A stretch of DNA of 64,000 nucleotides from Pseudomonadota bacterium (GCA_025351005.1 JANXWS010000090.1:18693-82692); one strand, 5' to 3'. Shown: positions 1 to 10,065, counted from the stretch's first letter. Made by a program: numbers and translations. Notes: generated from the sequence alone by a model not told the origin.

Positions 1-611
1 ACGGTGCGCACCCGGCCCTCGTCGGCGAATGCAAACGGGCCCGGGGCGGTCGGATCGGGCACCGGCAGCGGCGGCAGAAACGGACGCGCGGCCTCGAGCG
101 GCTCGAGTATCCAGGGGTTTTTGTCGAGCGCCTGCCAGCAGACGAAGCCGAGCCGGCCGCCTGGCCTGAGAGCCCGGCGGACATTTGCAAACGCGGCGAC
201 CGGGTCGCTGAAGAACATCACGCCGAAGCGGGAATAGGCGGCGTCGAAGCGCGACCGGCCGAGGTCCGCGGTCTGCGCGTCGAGCTGCCGGAACTCGACG
301 CGTCCCGCGCCCGGCGCAAGCCGCCGGCGCCGCGCGACCTCGAGCATCGGCATCGACAGGTCGACGCCGAGCACCGAGCCCGCGGCTCCGACGCGGCCGG
401 CGATGTCCGCGGTCGTGTGGCCGCAACCGCAGCCGACATCGAGCAAGCGCTCGCCTGTGGCGGGAGCGAGCGCCGCCAGCGCGGCATTGCCCAACGCTCC
501 GATCTGGCGATCGAGCTGGTCGTGGTACTCGGCCCACGTGTGGCCCACCGCCGTGTTCCAGCAGTCGGCCTGCGCGGAGTTCGGTGCCGAGAGCGGGTCG
601 TCCGAAGCCAT
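1..611 (-). CDS. class I SAM-dependent methyltransferase (partial, runs off window start)
   Basis: Reverse-strand translation from ATG at 611: MASDDPLSAPNSAQADCWNTAVGHTWAEYHDQLDRQIG...GERLLDVGCGCGHTTADIAGRVG..., with the motif I DVGCGCG. Missing from the ORF track because it is open at the edge. Confidence 0.85.
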   Translation of the reverse strand, partial: MASDDPLSAPNSAQADCWNTAVGHTWAEYHDQLDRQIGALGNAALAALAPATGERLLDVGCGCGHTTADIAGRVGAAGSVLGVDLSMPMLEVARRRRLAPGAGRVEFRQLDAQTADLGRSRFDAAYSRFGVMFFSDPVAAFANVRRALRPGGRLGFVCWQALDKNPWILEPLEAARPFLPPLPVPDPTAPGPFAFADEGRVRT

Positions 612-756
612 TCTCGCCCCCTTAGATCACGACCGGTCCGATGCGTCCGTGGCCGCGTGGCCGCCCGTCGGCCACATCCTATGGAATTCCAGAATCCGGA
701 CCAATCCGCGACGGCAACGGGACGGCGACCGCCGCCGGCGCCGCAGCGCGGATGAG

Positions 757-784
757 CGAAGGGCCCGCATCGGCGGGCCCTTCG
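757..784 (-). terminator. perfect 12-bp hairpin (CGAAGGGCCCGC-ATCG-GCGGGCCCTTCG) just 3' of tRNA-Gln
   Basis: Perfect inverted repeat with tetraloop, 3 nt beyond the tRNA CCA end; U-tract weak. Confidence 0.6.
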
Positions 785-787
785 GTG

Positions 788-861
788 TGGCTGGGGGACT
801 AGGATTCGAACCTAGATATACGGAGTCAGAGTCCGCAGTCCTACCGTTAGACGATCCCCCA
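788..861 (-). tRNA. tRNA-Gln (anticodon CTG), CCA encoded
   Basis: Reverse complement TGGGGGATCGTCTAACGGTAGGACTGCGGACTCTGACTCCGTATATCTAGGTTCGAATCCTAGTCCCCCAGCCA; acceptor stem TGGGGGA/TCCCCCA, T-loop GGTTCGAATCC, anticodon loop CTCTGAC. Confidence 0.93.
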
Positions 862-946
862 AATCCGGGAGAGCCGTGCGGGCAGACGCCGATCCTGCGG
901 AGACCGGCGCCGCCGGGCGCCTGGGCCCGGCGAAACCCGCGCGCCG

Positions 947-1339
947 CTAGCGCTTCGAGAACTGGGGGCCGCGACGCGCCTTGCGTCGGCCGACCTTCTT
1001 GCGTTCGACCTCGCGCGCGTCGCGCGTCACGAAGCCGGCGGCGCGCAGCGGCCTGCGCAGCGCCTCGTCGTAGGCCAGCAGCGCGCGGGTGATGCCGTGG
1101 CGGATCGCGCCGGCCTGGCCGGTGATGCCGCCGCCCACGACGGTCGCGTCGACGTCGAAGCGGGCGGTCATCTGCACCACCTCGAGCGGCTGGCGCACGA
1201 TCATGCGGCCGGTCTCGCGGCCGAAGAAGTCCTCGATGGTCCGCTGGTTGACGGTGATCTTGCCGGTGCCGGGCGTCAGGTGGACGCGCGCCGTCGAGGT
1301 TTTGCGGCGGCCGGTGCCGTAGGAGGTCGTTGCGGGCAT
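947..1339 (-). CDS. rpsI: 30S ribosomal protein S9
   Basis: Full-length match to the S9 family, C-term [17 protein letters not shown]. Confidence 0.97.
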   Translation of the reverse strand: MPATTSYGTGRRKTSTARVHLTPGTGKITVNQRTIEDFFGRETGRMIVRQPLEVVQMTARFDVDATVVGGGITGQAGAIRHGITRALLAYDEALRRPLRAAGFVTRDAREVERKKVGRRKARRGPQFSKR

Positions 1340-1363
1340 GGTTCTACCTTTGATCCTGGGTCG

Positions 1364-1795
1364 TCAGGCGAGCTCGATCGCCTTCGGCTGCTGGGCCGCG
1401 TGCGGATGCTTGTCGCCCGCGAACACATGCAGCTTCTTGAACAGCTTGCGACCGAGCGGGCCCTTCGGCAGCATGCCCTTGACGGCGATCTCGAGCGCGC
1501 GCTCCGGGTGCTCCGCCAGCATCTTGCCGAGCGCGATGCCCTTGATGCCGCCGATCGCGCCGGTGTGGTGGTAGTAGATCTTGTCTCGCAGCTTCGCGCC
1601 GGTCACCGCCACCTTCCCGGCATTGACGACGATGACGTTGTCGCCGCAGTCGACATGCGGCGTGTAGCAGGGCTTGTGCTTGCCGCGCAGCCGGATCGCG
1701 AGCGCGCTCGCCAGGCGACCGAGCGTCTTGCCGGAGGCGTCGACGAGCAGCCAGTCGCGCCGCACGGTGCGGGCATTCTCGAAAACCGTCTTCAT
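1364..1795 (-). CDS. rplM: 50S ribosomal protein L13
   Basis: [30 protein letters not shown]...; directly upstream of rpsI; start trimmed from the longer ORF. Confidence 0.97.
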   Translation of the reverse strand: MKTVFENARTVRRDWLLVDASGKTLGRLASALAIRLRGKHKPCYTPHVDCGDNVIVVNAGKVAVTGAKLRDKIYYHHTGAIGGIKGIALGKMLAEHPERALEIAVKGMLPKGPLGRKLFKKLHVFAGDKHPHAAQQPKAIELA

Positions 1796-1924
1796 GGATC
1801 GACTCGGGTGGGAGCGGCGAAAGACCGCGAAGTTTAGCGGCTGGGGGCGAGCTTGGAAAGGCCGACCCGACGCCGAGGGCGTCGGCCGGGGGCGTCCCTG
1901 CAAGACCCATATAATAAGGGTCCG

Positions 1925-2590
1925 ATGACCGCACCCAGCCGTCGCCTGACCCCCCTGGACAGAGTCTTATCTGTTATAGATCATGGTCTTAGGGTGTCAT
2001 TCGCAGCCCCGGACGCAGTCTCCGGCAGCGGCCGGCCGATGCCCCGCCCTGCCGGCGCCGTGGGTCCGGCGCCCCTGCCCCCGACCGAAGCCCGGGCGGC
2101 GGCGGCGCTGATGCGTGTCAATCATGCCGGCGAGGTCGCCGCGCAGGCGCTCTATCACGGCCAGGCGCTCGTCGCGCGCGAGCCCGAGGTGCGCGAGTTC
2201 CTGCAGGCCGCCGCGCGCGAGGAAGGAGACCACCTGCGGTGGTGCGCGCAGCGGCTCGCGGCGCTCGGCTCGCGGCCGAGCCTGTTGAATCCGCTGTGGT
2301 ACGGGCTCTCGGTGGCGATTGGTGCGCTCGCGGGACTGGCGGGCGACCGCATTAGCCTCGGCTTCATCGAGGAGACCGAGCGCCAGGTCGAGGGGCATCT
2401 CGACGCGCACCTGGCGCGCCTGCCGGTCGCCGACAGCGCGAGCCGGGCGGTGCTCCTGCAGATGAAGGAGGACGAGATCGCGCACGGGCTGCGCGCGCAG
2501 GGCCGCGGTGCCGCGCCGCTGCCCGCGCCGGTCGGCCGACTGATGCGGCTCACGGCACGGCTGATGACCACGAGCGCATACCGGATCTAG
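1925..2590 (+). CDS. coq7: 2-polyprenyl-3-methyl-6-methoxy-1,4-benzoquinone monooxygenase, Coq7 type
   Basis: [54 protein letters not shown] di-iron motifs. Confidence 0.93.
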   Translation: MTAPSRRLTPLDRVLSVIDHGLRVSFAAPDAVSGSGRPMPRPAGAVGPAPLPPTEARAAAALMRVNHAGEVAAQALYHGQALVAREPEVREFLQAAAREEGDHLRWCAQRLAALGSRPSLLNPLWYGLSVAIGALAGLAGDRISLGFIEETERQVEGHLDAHLARLPVADSASRAVLLQMKEDEIAHGLRAQGRGAAPLPAPVGRLMRLTARLMTTSAYRI

Positions 2591-2623
2591 CCGCGCGGTG
2601 GCGGCGTCGTTCTGGCGATTGGC

Positions 2624-2652
2624 TTGCGATTCAGAGCGTTATGTTCTATATC
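2624..2652 (+). promoter_or_regulatory. candidate sigma70 promoter for the crp-like gene (TTGCGA-N17-TATATC)
   Basis: -35/-10-like hexamers with 17-nt spacing, about 45 nt upstream of ATG 2698. Confidence 0.5.
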
Positions 2653-2697
2653 TGCCCGCAATAACGAGCGGGCACCCGTTCAACGAAGGATCGAGGC

Positions 2698-3447
2698 ATG
2701 GAAGAACACATAAGACCTCTGAGCGACCTGCCCGCGATCAACCGATTCCTCAGCTACTGCCGCATCCGCACCGTGCCGTCGAAGACGGTGATCATTCACG
2801 CGGGTGACCTGCCGGACGTCCTGTACTACATCATCAGCGGCTCGGTCGAGGTGATGATCGAGGACGAGGAAGGCAACGAGATGGTGCTGGCCTACCTCAA
2901 CAAGGGCCAGTTCTTCGGCGAAATGGGCCTGTTTCACGAGACCCCGACGCGCAGCGCCTGGGTGCGCACCCGCCAGAGCTGCGAGCTCGCGGAAATGACC
3001 TATCCGCGCTTCCGGCAGATCGCGGCCGAGAGCCCGGGGCTGATCTTCGAGCTCGCCACCCAGCTCGCGACCCGTCTCGACCGCACCAATCGCAAGCTCG
3101 GCGACCTGGCGTTCGTCGACGTCACCGGCCGCGTCGCGCACGCGATCATGGACCTGTGCGGCGAACCGGACGCGATGACGCATCCGCAGGGGATGCAGAT
3201 CAAGGTCAGCCGCCAGGAACTGTCGCGCCTCGTCGGCTGCTCGCGCGAGATGGCCGGCCGCGTGCTCAAGGTGCTCGAGGAGCAGGGACTGCTGAAGGCG
3301 ACTGGCAAGACGATCGTCGTCTTCGGCGCGCGTCCCAAGATGAAGCCGCGCTCGGTGATCGTGCCGACCAAGGAAATGCGCGACAAGCTCGCCAAGACCC
3401 CGGTCGACGACGAAGAGAACGAAGAGGACGAGGACGACGACGAGTAG
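2698..3447 (+). CDS. crp: CRP/FNR-family cAMP-binding transcriptional regulator (Crp/Vfr-like) with acidic C-terminal tail
   Basis: cNMP domain (FFGEMGLFHETPTRSAWVRTR) and HTH (SRQELSRLVGCSREMAGRVLKVLEEQGLL) closely resemble Crp; ends DDEENEEDEDDDE. Confidence 0.92.
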   Translation: MEEHIRPLSDLPAINRFLSYCRIRTVPSKTVIIHAGDLPDVLYYIISGSVEVMIEDEEGNEMVLAYLNKGQFFGEMGLFHETPTRSAWVRTRQSCELAEMTYPRFRQIAAESPGLIFELATQLATRLDRTNRKLGDLAFVDVTGRVAHAIMDLCGEPDAMTHPQGMQIKVSRQELSRLVGCSREMAGRVLKVLEEQGLLKATGKTIVVFGARPKMKPRSVIVPTKEMRDKLAKTPVDDEENEEDEDDDE

Positions 3448-3471
3448 CCGCACGCGCGCCGCTCGTGCCCG

Positions 3472-3492
3472 ACGCCCCGCCGTGCGGGGCGT
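3472..3492 (+). terminator. candidate hairpin terminator downstream of crp (ACGCCCCG...CGGGGCGT)
   Basis: 8-bp GC-rich inverted repeat 24 nt after the crp stop, between convergent genes. Confidence 0.45.
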
Positions 3493-3526
3493 TCGCGTCT
3501 TTGGGACCCGAAGCGGTGCCGACGCC

Positions 3527-3610
3527 TCAGGGGCGCCGGCGGGCGCGGGCGCTCAGGATCGCTGCGACGATGACGACCAGCAATACGACGAAGGCGGCAT
3601 TGGAGCGCAT
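3527..3610 (-). CDS. predicted 27-aa single-TM peptide MRSNAAFVVLLVVIVAAILSARARRRP
   Basis: ATG at 3610 preceded by GCGGAGGATCCTGAC (GGAGGA Shine-Dalgarno at good spacing); hydrophobic core then positive tail; directly downstream of rpe on the same strand. Confidence 0.5.
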   Translation of the reverse strand: MRSNAAFVVLLVVIVAAILSARARRRP

Positions 3611-3630
3611 GTCAGGATCCTCCGCCGCGG

Positions 3631-4308
3631 CTACGGGCCCTCGCCCGCCGCCGCGATCGCGGCGCGCATGCGCCGCACCGTGCCCGCGTAGTCGCCAGAG
3701 CCGAAGATCGCCGAGCCCGCGACGAAGGTGTCGGCGCCGGCGCGCGCGATCGCGCCGATGTTCTCGACCTTGACGCCGCCGTCGACCTCGAGGCGGATCT
3801 CGCGCCCGGAGGCGGCGATCCGCGAGCGGACCGCCGCCAGCTTCGGCAGCACGCCCGCGATGAACGCCTGGCCGGCGAAGCCCGGATTGACGGACATCAA
3901 GAGCACCATGTCGATCTTGTCGAGCACGTGGTCGAGCTGGCAGAGCGGCGTCGCCGGGTTCAGCACCAGCCCCGGCCGGCAGCCATGCTCGCGGATCAGG
4001 CCGATCGTGCGGTCGACGTGCAGGCTGGCCTCCGGGTGGAACGTGATCCAGGTGGCACCGGCGGCGGCGAAGTCCGGCACGATCCGGTCGACCGGATTGA
4101 CCATCAGGTGCACGTCGATCGGCGCCTTGATGCCGCGCTTCCGCAGCGCCTCGCAGACCAGTGGCCCGATGGTCAGGTTGGGGACGTAATGGTTGTCCAT
4201 GACGTCGAAATGGATCATGTCGGCGCCGGCGGCGAGCACGGCCTCGACCTCGTCACCGAGGCGCGCGAAGTCGGCGGAGAGTATCGACGGCGCGATGTAG
4301 GGCTGCAT
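3631..4308 (-). CDS. rpe: ribulose-phosphate 3-epimerase
   Basis: [49 protein letters not shown]...[11 protein letters not shown]...DGGVK. Confidence 0.96.
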   Translation of the reverse strand: MQPYIAPSILSADFARLGDEVEAVLAAGADMIHFDVMDNHYVPNLTIGPLVCEALRKRGIKAPIDVHLMVNPVDRIVPDFAAAGATWITFHPEASLHVDRTIGLIREHGCRPGLVLNPATPLCQLDHVLDKIDMVLLMSVNPGFAGQAFIAGVLPKLAAVRSRIAASGREIRLEVDGGVKVENIGAIARAGADTFVAGSAIFGSGDYAGTVRRMRAAIAAAGEGP

Positions 4309-4342
4309 GGCGTGCAGGGCGCGATCGCGGAGCGCGGGAGCG

Positions 4343-4750
4343 TCAGCGTCCGGACAGCAGGTGGGCGACCGCGACCAGCGCATCGACCCCGCCATCCATC
4401 ATGTAGTGCACCGGAGTCTCGCCCTTGAACGGTGCCTCGCGGCGCGGCTCGTGGATCCAGCGGAACGCGCGGTCGCCCGAGACGCCGTTCTTGGACAGCG
4501 CCGCGTGGATGCCGGTGACGATCTGGATGCGCTTCTGCTGGGCCGGCGTCAGCCGCGGCCCCTGCCCGGCCCGGTAGCGCCGGAGCACGGCGCCGGACGG
4601 GCAGCGCAGCAGCGTGCACTGCTGGATCTCCGACAGCTCCCAGGCGTCCGCCACGCGGAAGAACGACTGCAGCGCGGGCGGCAGGCGGACGAGCGGCGGC
4701 GGCGCCTCAACGGAGGCCACGGTGCCCACAGATGACTTCATACGCTTCAC
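4343..4750 (-). CDS. MbcA/ParS/Xre antitoxin-like protein (DUF2384-type toxin-binding domain)
   Basis: C-terminus [42 protein letters not shown] follows the W..P...F.G.TP..Y...GG..AL..V..LL pattern; start could be 4741. Confidence 0.7.
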   Translation of the reverse strand: MKRMKSSVGTVASVEAPPPLVRLPPALQSFFRVADAWELSEIQQCTLLRCPSGAVLRRYRAGQGPRLTPAQQKRIQIVTGIHAALSKNGVSGDRAFRWIHEPRREAPFKGETPVHYMMDGGVDALVAVAHLLSGR

Positions 4751-5492
4751 GGATGCGCTGCGTCTTTTCTTTCGCCAGGTCCTGCATCGATTCCGGCAGC
4801 CCGCGCGCGACGAGCTTGTCGGGATGGTTCTCGCTCATCTGCCGACGATACGCCTTCTTGACCTCGTCGTCGCTGGCGGTGCCCGGGATCCCGAGCACCT
4901 CGTAGGCGCTCGCGAGCCGTGCGCCCGGGGCGGGCGGCGCCGCGCTCCCGCCTGCGTCCCGCTGGATGCGAATCGCAACCTCGAGCTGCATGACCTCGAC
5001 CGCGGCGAAGCCGAGCCGCTCGGCGATGCCGAGCAACAGCCCGCGGACCGGGCCCTGCAGGTTGTTGCCCTCGAGCGCGGCGCGCACCTGGATCTCGAGG
5101 AACACGCGCAGCAGCTCGTGGCGCGGGCCGCACAGCATCCGCAGCCGCGCCAGTTCCGCCTCGACCGGATAGTCGCCCTGCTTGCCGCGCCGGAAGGCCT
5201 CGATCGCGAGTTCTACGTGCCGGGCGTCGAGGTGCAGCTGGCGCATGATCGAGCGGGCGGCGCCGATCTCGGCCTCGGTGACGCGGCCGTCGGCCTTGGC
5301 GAGGTAGCCCATGACCGCAAACGCGGTCTGAAAGAGCGCCGCGCCGATCGTCGCGGCCTCGCCCGCGGCGCCGGTCCGGCGCTGCTCCTCGCCGAGGTCA
5401 TAGCCGTGCCCGATCAGCGCGCCAAGCGCCGCGCCGACCGGCCCCGCGGCGGCTCCGAGCAGGGCGCCGATGATCTTGCCCGTCCAGCGCAT
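4707..5492 (-). CDS. djlA: co-chaperone DjlA (TerB-like domain plus C-terminal J-domain)
   Basis: N-terminal TM MRWTGKIIGALLGAAAGPVGAALGALIGHGYD; J domain SAYEVLGIPGTASDDEVKKAYRRQMSENHPDKL. Confidence 0.9.
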   Translation of the reverse strand: MRWTGKIIGALLGAAAGPVGAALGALIGHGYDLGEEQRRTGAAGEAATIGAALFQTAFAVMGYLAKADGRVTEAEIGAARSIMRQLHLDARHVELAIEAFRRGKQGDYPVEAELARLRMLCGPRHELLRVFLEIQVRAALEGNNLQGPVRGLLLGIAERLGFAAVEVMQLEVAIRIQRDAGGSAAPPAPGARLASAYEVLGIPGTASDDEVKKAYRRQMSENHPDKLVARGLPESMQDLAKEKTQRIREAYEVICGHRGLR

Positions 5493-5590
5493 CGAGTTTC
5501 TTGACCCTGCTTTCCGCCCGCTGCAAGAATGCCCGGGCCCCGTGACGGCCCCGCCGCTCATGGTAGCAGCGGCGAGGCGACCACGATCCG

Positions 5591-6490
5591 ATGAGCCAGA
5601 CACCCACGCCACCGGTATTCGACACCAATCTCGCGGGCCTGACGCTGCTCCACCGCGGCAAGGTCCGCGACGTCTACGCGATCGACGGGGCGCGCATGCT
5701 GATCGTCACCAGCGACCGGCTGTCGGCCTTCGACGTCGTGCTGCCCGACCCGATTCCCCAGAAGGGCCGCGTGCTGACGGAGATCTCGAACCGCTGGTTC
5801 GCGCGCACCACGCACCTGGTGCCCAACCACCTGACGGGCCTGGCAGTCGAGCAGTTCGTCGCCGACCCCGCCGAGCGGCGGATGCTCGCGGGCCGGGCGG
5901 TGGTCGTGCGTCGGCTGCGCGCGCTGCCGGTCGAGGCGGTGGTGCGCGGCTACCTGATCGGCTCGGGCTGGAAGGACTACCAGCAGAGCGGGCGCCTGTG
6001 CGGCATCGAGCTGCCGGCGGGGCTCGCGCAGGCCGCGCGCCTGCCCGAGCCCCTCTTCACGCCGGCCACCAAGGCCGCGCGCGGCCAGCACGACGAGAAC
6101 GTGCCGTTCGCCGCGGTCGAGGCAGCCATCGGCAGCGCGCTTGCAGAGCAGGTGCGCCGCACGGCGCTCGTGCTCTACGCCTATGCGTCCCGGTTCGCGC
6201 TCGAGCGCGGCATCATCATCGCGGACACCAAGTTCGAGTTCGGCGTCGACGACCAGGGCCGGCTGATCCTGATCGACGAGGTGCTGACGCCCGACTCGTC
6301 GCGCTTCTGGCCGGTGGCCGGCTACCGGCCGGGCTCGAGCCCGCCGTCGTTCGACAAGCAGTACGTGCGCGACTACCTGGAGACGCTCACCTGGGACAAG
6401 CGCCCGCCCGCGCCGCGGCTGCCGCCCGAGGTGATCGCGAAGACGACGGCCAACTACCTCGAGGCGCTGCGCCTGCTCGGCACCGACTGA
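5591..6490 (+). CDS. purC: phosphoribosylaminoimidazole-succinocarboxamide synthase
   Basis: [44 protein letters not shown]...; [10 protein letters not shown]. Confidence 0.96.
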   Translation: MSQTPTPPVFDTNLAGLTLLHRGKVRDVYAIDGARMLIVTSDRLSAFDVVLPDPIPQKGRVLTEISNRWFARTTHLVPNHLTGLAVEQFVADPAERRMLAGRAVVVRRLRALPVEAVVRGYLIGSGWKDYQQSGRLCGIELPAGLAQAARLPEPLFTPATKAARGQHDENVPFAAVEAAIGSALAEQVRRTALVLYAYASRFALERGIIIADTKFEFGVDDQGRLILIDEVLTPDSSRFWPVAGYRPGSSPPSFDKQYVRDYLETLTWDKRPPAPRLPPEVIAKTTANYLEALRLLGTD

Positions 6491-6497
6491 AGCGCAC

Positions 6498-7307
6498 TCA
6501 GCGCGAGCGCGCCCAGCGCGCGATCGCCATTTCGATCGCCGCGACGCCGTCGGTCAGCGCCGCCGGCCCGGGCTGCAGGATCAGTGACGACTTGATCTCA
6601 TGCAGCTCGCCGTCGCGCACCGCCGGCACCGCGGCCCAGCCGGGCCGCGCCGCGACCGCCGCCGGCCTGAACTTCTTGCCGCACCACGAGCCGAGGATCA
6701 GGTCGGGCGCGCGCCGTGGCACCTCCTGCGGGTCCGCCACGATGCGGTTGCGGCCAAGCGACTGCTGCGCGAGCTCCGGAAAGCAGTCGTCGCCGCCCGC
6801 GAGCGTGAGGAGCTCCGACACCCACCGGATCGCCGAGATCTGCGGCGTGTCCCACTCCTCGAAATACACCCGCGGCCGCCGCGGCAGCGTCGCGGCCCGG
6901 GCAGCGACGGCCGCGAGGCCGGTCTCGAGGCGCGCGCCGAGTGCCGCCGCCTTCGCCTCGCAGCCGACCATGCCGCCGAGTGTGCGGATCATCGCGAGGA
7001 TGCCGGCGATGCTCCGCTGATTGAAGACGTGCACGGCGAGTCCGGCCTGCACCAGCTCGCGCGCGATGCCGGCCTGCAGGTCCGAGAATCCAAGCACCAG
7101 GTCCGGCTCGAGCGCGACGATGCGCTCGATGCGGGCGCTCGTGAACGCCGACACCCGTGGCTTGTCGCGCCGCGCCTCGGGCGGGCGCACCGTGAACCCC
7201 GAGATGCCGACGATCCGCCAGTCCTCGCCGAGCAGGTACAGCGTCTCGGTCGTCTCCTCGGTGAGGCAGACGATTCGTTCCGCATATCCGCGTACCTGCG
7301 CCACCAC
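6498..7307 (-). CDS. BtuF-like cobalamin/helical-backbone substrate-binding family protein (no signal peptide)
   Basis: ERIVCLTEETTETLYLLGEDWRIVGISGFTVRP...RIERIVALEPDLVLGFSDLQ; starts MVAQVRGYAERIV without a hydrophobic leader. Confidence 0.8.
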   Translation of the reverse strand: MVAQVRGYAERIVCLTEETTETLYLLGEDWRIVGISGFTVRPPEARRDKPRVSAFTSARIERIVALEPDLVLGFSDLQAGIARELVQAGLAVHVFNQRSIAGILAMIRTLGGMVGCEAKAAALGARLETGLAAVAARAATLPRRPRVYFEEWDTPQISAIRWVSELLTLAGGDDCFPELAQQSLGRNRIVADPQEVPRRAPDLILGSWCGKKFRPAAVAARPGWAAVPAVRDGELHEIKSSLILQPGPAALTDGVAAIEMAIARWARSR

Positions 7308-7390
7308 GCGACTCCGCCCCGGGGGCGCCGAGCTTATGCGCAGCGCGCCGCGCTTGCCAGCCCGAGCGCTTCAGTGCAACGCTAGCCGCC

Positions 7391-8734
7391 ATGACCGGCT
7401 ACCTGCGCCGTTTCGAGTCGCTGCTGTTCGACCCGCCGCGATTTGCGCTCGGGCAGGCCGGCGCGGCGGCGCTCGTGGTGCTGCGTTACGTCTATGCGCT
7501 CGGCCGCGACCTGGTCGCCGGCGACCTCAACATGCGCGCCATGAGCCTCGTCTACACGACGCTGCTGTCGGTGGTGCCGCTGTGCGCGTTCTGCTTCTCG
7601 GTGCTGAAGGGCCTCGGCTTCGAGCAGGGCCTGCAGCCGCTGGTGTTCGAGTTCTTCCGGCCGCTGGGCGAGCGCGCCCCGGAGCTGACGGCGCGCGTGC
7701 TGTCGTTCGTCGACCACCTGCAGGGCCGCGTGCTCGGCTCGATCGGGCTCGCGTTCCTGATCTGGACGGTGCTCTCCGTGGTCCAGAAGGTCGAGGAGTC
7801 CTGCAACCACATCTGGCATGTCGAGCGCACCCGCAGCTTCGCGCGCCGCGTCAGCGAGTACCTGAGCGTGCTGGTGGTGGGCCCGCTGCTGATGGTGGCC
7901 GCGCTCGGTCTGCTGGCGACGCTCGCGACGCAGGCGCCGGTCGCCTGGCTCGCGCGCCACGAGCCCTTCGGTACCCTGCTGCTGCTGCTCGGCCGGCTCG
8001 GGCCGCTGGCGCTCGTGACCGCCGGCTTCGCGTTCCTGTACTCGTTCGTGCCGAACACGCGGGTGCGGCTGCCGGTCGCGCTCGCGGCGGGCCTCGCGGC
8101 GGGCGCCGTCTGGATCGCGGCCGGCGTCGGCTTCACGCGCCTGGTCGCCTACTCGACGCAGATGATGGCGGTGTACGCGAGCTTCGCGATCGTGCTGCTC
8201 GCGCTGATGTGGATCTGGCTCAACTGGCTCGTGCTGCTGATGGGCGCGCTGCTCGCGTTCTACCTGCAGAACCCCGAGTACCTGCGCTCCGGCAGCCGCG
8301 ACGTGCTGCCGACCGCGCGCCTCGCCGAGCGGCTCGCGCTCAGCGTGATGTACCTGGTGGCACGCTCGTTCGCGAGCGGCGCCGCGCGGCCGAGCGTGGC
8401 CTCGCTGGCCGAGACGCTGCAGATCCCCTCGAGCGCGCTCGGGCCCGTGGTCGACGCGCTCGCGGCGGCTCGGCTCATCGAGCGCGGCGACGACGAGCGA
8501 CTGCTGCCCGGCCGCGATCCGCGCCGCATCATGCTCGCCGAGGTGCTTGCTGCCGTGCGCGACGGCGGCGGCGGCGCGCGCACGATGACGCTCCGGGAGG
8601 CGGCGATCGTGCCGCCGGCCGAGGCGGCCGCGGCCCGCGTCGAGGCGACGATCGCGGCCGCGCTCGGCGCCCAATCGCTCGCCGACTTCGCCGCCCCGGA
8701 TCCGGTGCCGCAGTCGCCGCCGGCATCCTCCTAG
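7391..8734 (+). CDS. YihY family inner membrane protein with C-terminal cytoplasmic domain
   Basis: Multiple TM segments, [30 protein letters not shown]-terminal domain as in long YihY proteins. Confidence 0.88.
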   Translation: MTGYLRRFESLLFDPPRFALGQAGAAALVVLRYVYALGRDLVAGDLNMRAMSLVYTTLLSVVPLCAFCFSVLKGLGFEQGLQPLVFEFFRPLGERAPELTARVLSFVDHLQGRVLGSIGLAFLIWTVLSVVQKVEESCNHIWHVERTRSFARRVSEYLSVLVVGPLLMVAALGLLATLATQAPVAWLARHEPFGTLLLLLGRLGPLALVTAGFAFLYSFVPNTRVRLPVALAAGLAAGAVWIAAGVGFTRLVAYSTQMMAVYASFAIVLLALMWIWLNWLVLLMGALLAFYLQNPEYLRSGSRDVLPTARLAERLALSVMYLVARSFASGAARPSVASLAETLQIPSSALGPVVDALAAARLIERGDDERLLPGRDPRRIMLAEVLAAVRDGGGGARTMTLREAAIVPPAEAAAARVEATIAAALGAQSLADFAAPDPVPQSPPASS

Positions 8735-10011
8735 ACGCGCTCGAGGGCCTGGCGCACGTCCTCGATCAGGTCGTCGGCGTCCTCGATGCCGACCGAGAGC
8801 CGGATCATCGACTCGCCGATGCCGAGCTGCGTGCGCATCGCGAGCGGCACGCCCGAGTGTGTCATCGCGGCCGGATGGCTCGCGAGGCTCTCGGTGCCGC
8901 CGAGGCTGACCGCGAGCTTGATGACCGTGAGCGCATCGAGCAGCCGGAACGCTCCCGCCTCGCCGCCCTCCACCTCGAACGAGAACGTCGAGCCGGCCGC
9001 TCGGCACTGGCGCTCGAAGACCTCGCGGCGCGGGTCGCCGGCTGGCAGCAGGCCGAGGTAGTGCACGGCCGTCACCTTCGGGTGCCCGGCGAGGAACGCG
9101 GCCACCTTGTGCGCATTGCCGTCGGCACGCTCCATCCGCAGCTTCATCGTCTCCATCGAGCGCAGCAGCATCCAGGCCGAGTTCGGGTCGAGCTGCGTGC
9201 CGATCGCGCCGCGGAGCGCGCGGATCGGCTGCATCGCGTCCGCCTTGCCCGTGACGCCGCCGGCGACCAGGTCCGAATGGCCGCCGACGTACTTGGTCAG
9301 CGAATAGAGGCAGAGGTCCGCGCCGCAGGCGAGCGGGCTCTGGTAGACGGGACCGAGCATCGTGTTGTCGGCTGCGACCCACGGCCGGTGCCCCTGGCGG
9401 CGCCCGATGTCGTCGGCGACCGAGGCGATCATCGCCAGATCGACCAGCGAGTTCGTCGGGTTGGCGGGCGTCTCGGTCATGATCAGCCCGACGCGGCCCT
9501 GCGCCATCGCCTCCTCGGCAGCAGCGGCGACGACGCTGCGCGACAGGCCGTCGATGAAGCCGACGTGGCGGATGCCGTAGTTCGGCAGCCACTTCCCGAT
9601 CACGCCCTCGGTGCCGCCGTACAGCGGGTGGCAGAACAGCAGCACGTCGCCTGCCTGCAGGTGGGCGAGGAACGTGGTCGCGATCGCCGCCATCCCCGAC
9701 GAGAACACCGCCGCCGACGGCGCCCCGTCCCAGAGCGCGAGGCGGTCCTCGAGCACTTCCAGATTCGGGTTGTTGAAGCGCGAGTAAATGAGCCCGCCGG
9801 CCGCGCCCTCGGGCCGCTGGCGGCGGCCGCTCGTGTAGTCGAAGAAGTCCTTGCCGTCCTGCGCGCTCCTGAACACGAAGGTAGACGTCAGGAACACCGG
9901 CGGCTTGAGCGCGCCTTCCGACAGGTGCGGCTCGTAGCCGAAGCCCATCATCTGCGTCTCGGGCGACAGCGTCCGCTTGCCCACGGTGCGCTTGTGGTAG
10001 GTATCGGCCAT
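8731..10011 (-). CDS. cystathionine gamma-synthase family PLP-dependent enzyme (Cys/Met metabolism)
   Basis: [54 protein letters not shown] lysine motif. Confidence 0.9.
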   Translation of the reverse strand: MADTYHKRTVGKRTLSPETQMMGFGYEPHLSEGALKPPVFLTSTFVFRSAQDGKDFFDYTSGRRQRPEGAAGGLIYSRFNNPNLEVLEDRLALWDGAPSAAVFSSGMAAIATTFLAHLQAGDVLLFCHPLYGGTEGVIGKWLPNYGIRHVGFIDGLSRSVVAAAAEEAMAQGRVGLIMTETPANPTNSLVDLAMIASVADDIGRRQGHRPWVAADNTMLGPVYQSPLACGADLCLYSLTKYVGGHSDLVAGGVTGKADAMQPIRALRGAIGTQLDPNSAWMLLRSMETMKLRMERADGNAHKVAAFLAGHPKVTAVHYLGLLPAGDPRREVFERQCRAAGSTFSFEVEGGEAGAFRLLDALTVIKLAVSLGGTESLASHPAAMTHSGVPLAMRTQLGIGESMIRLSVGIEDADDLIEDVRQALERV

Positions 10012-10065
10012 GGCTCTGGTCCTCGGGCGGGGTCGATCTCGCCGGTGCCGCCGGCGCGCGGCGGG

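Noticed and set aside
403-1092. ORFs 403-1092 and 417-755 over the methyltransferase/tRNA region
   Set aside because: Run antisense through a clear methyltransferase and across the tRNA-Gln; not coding.
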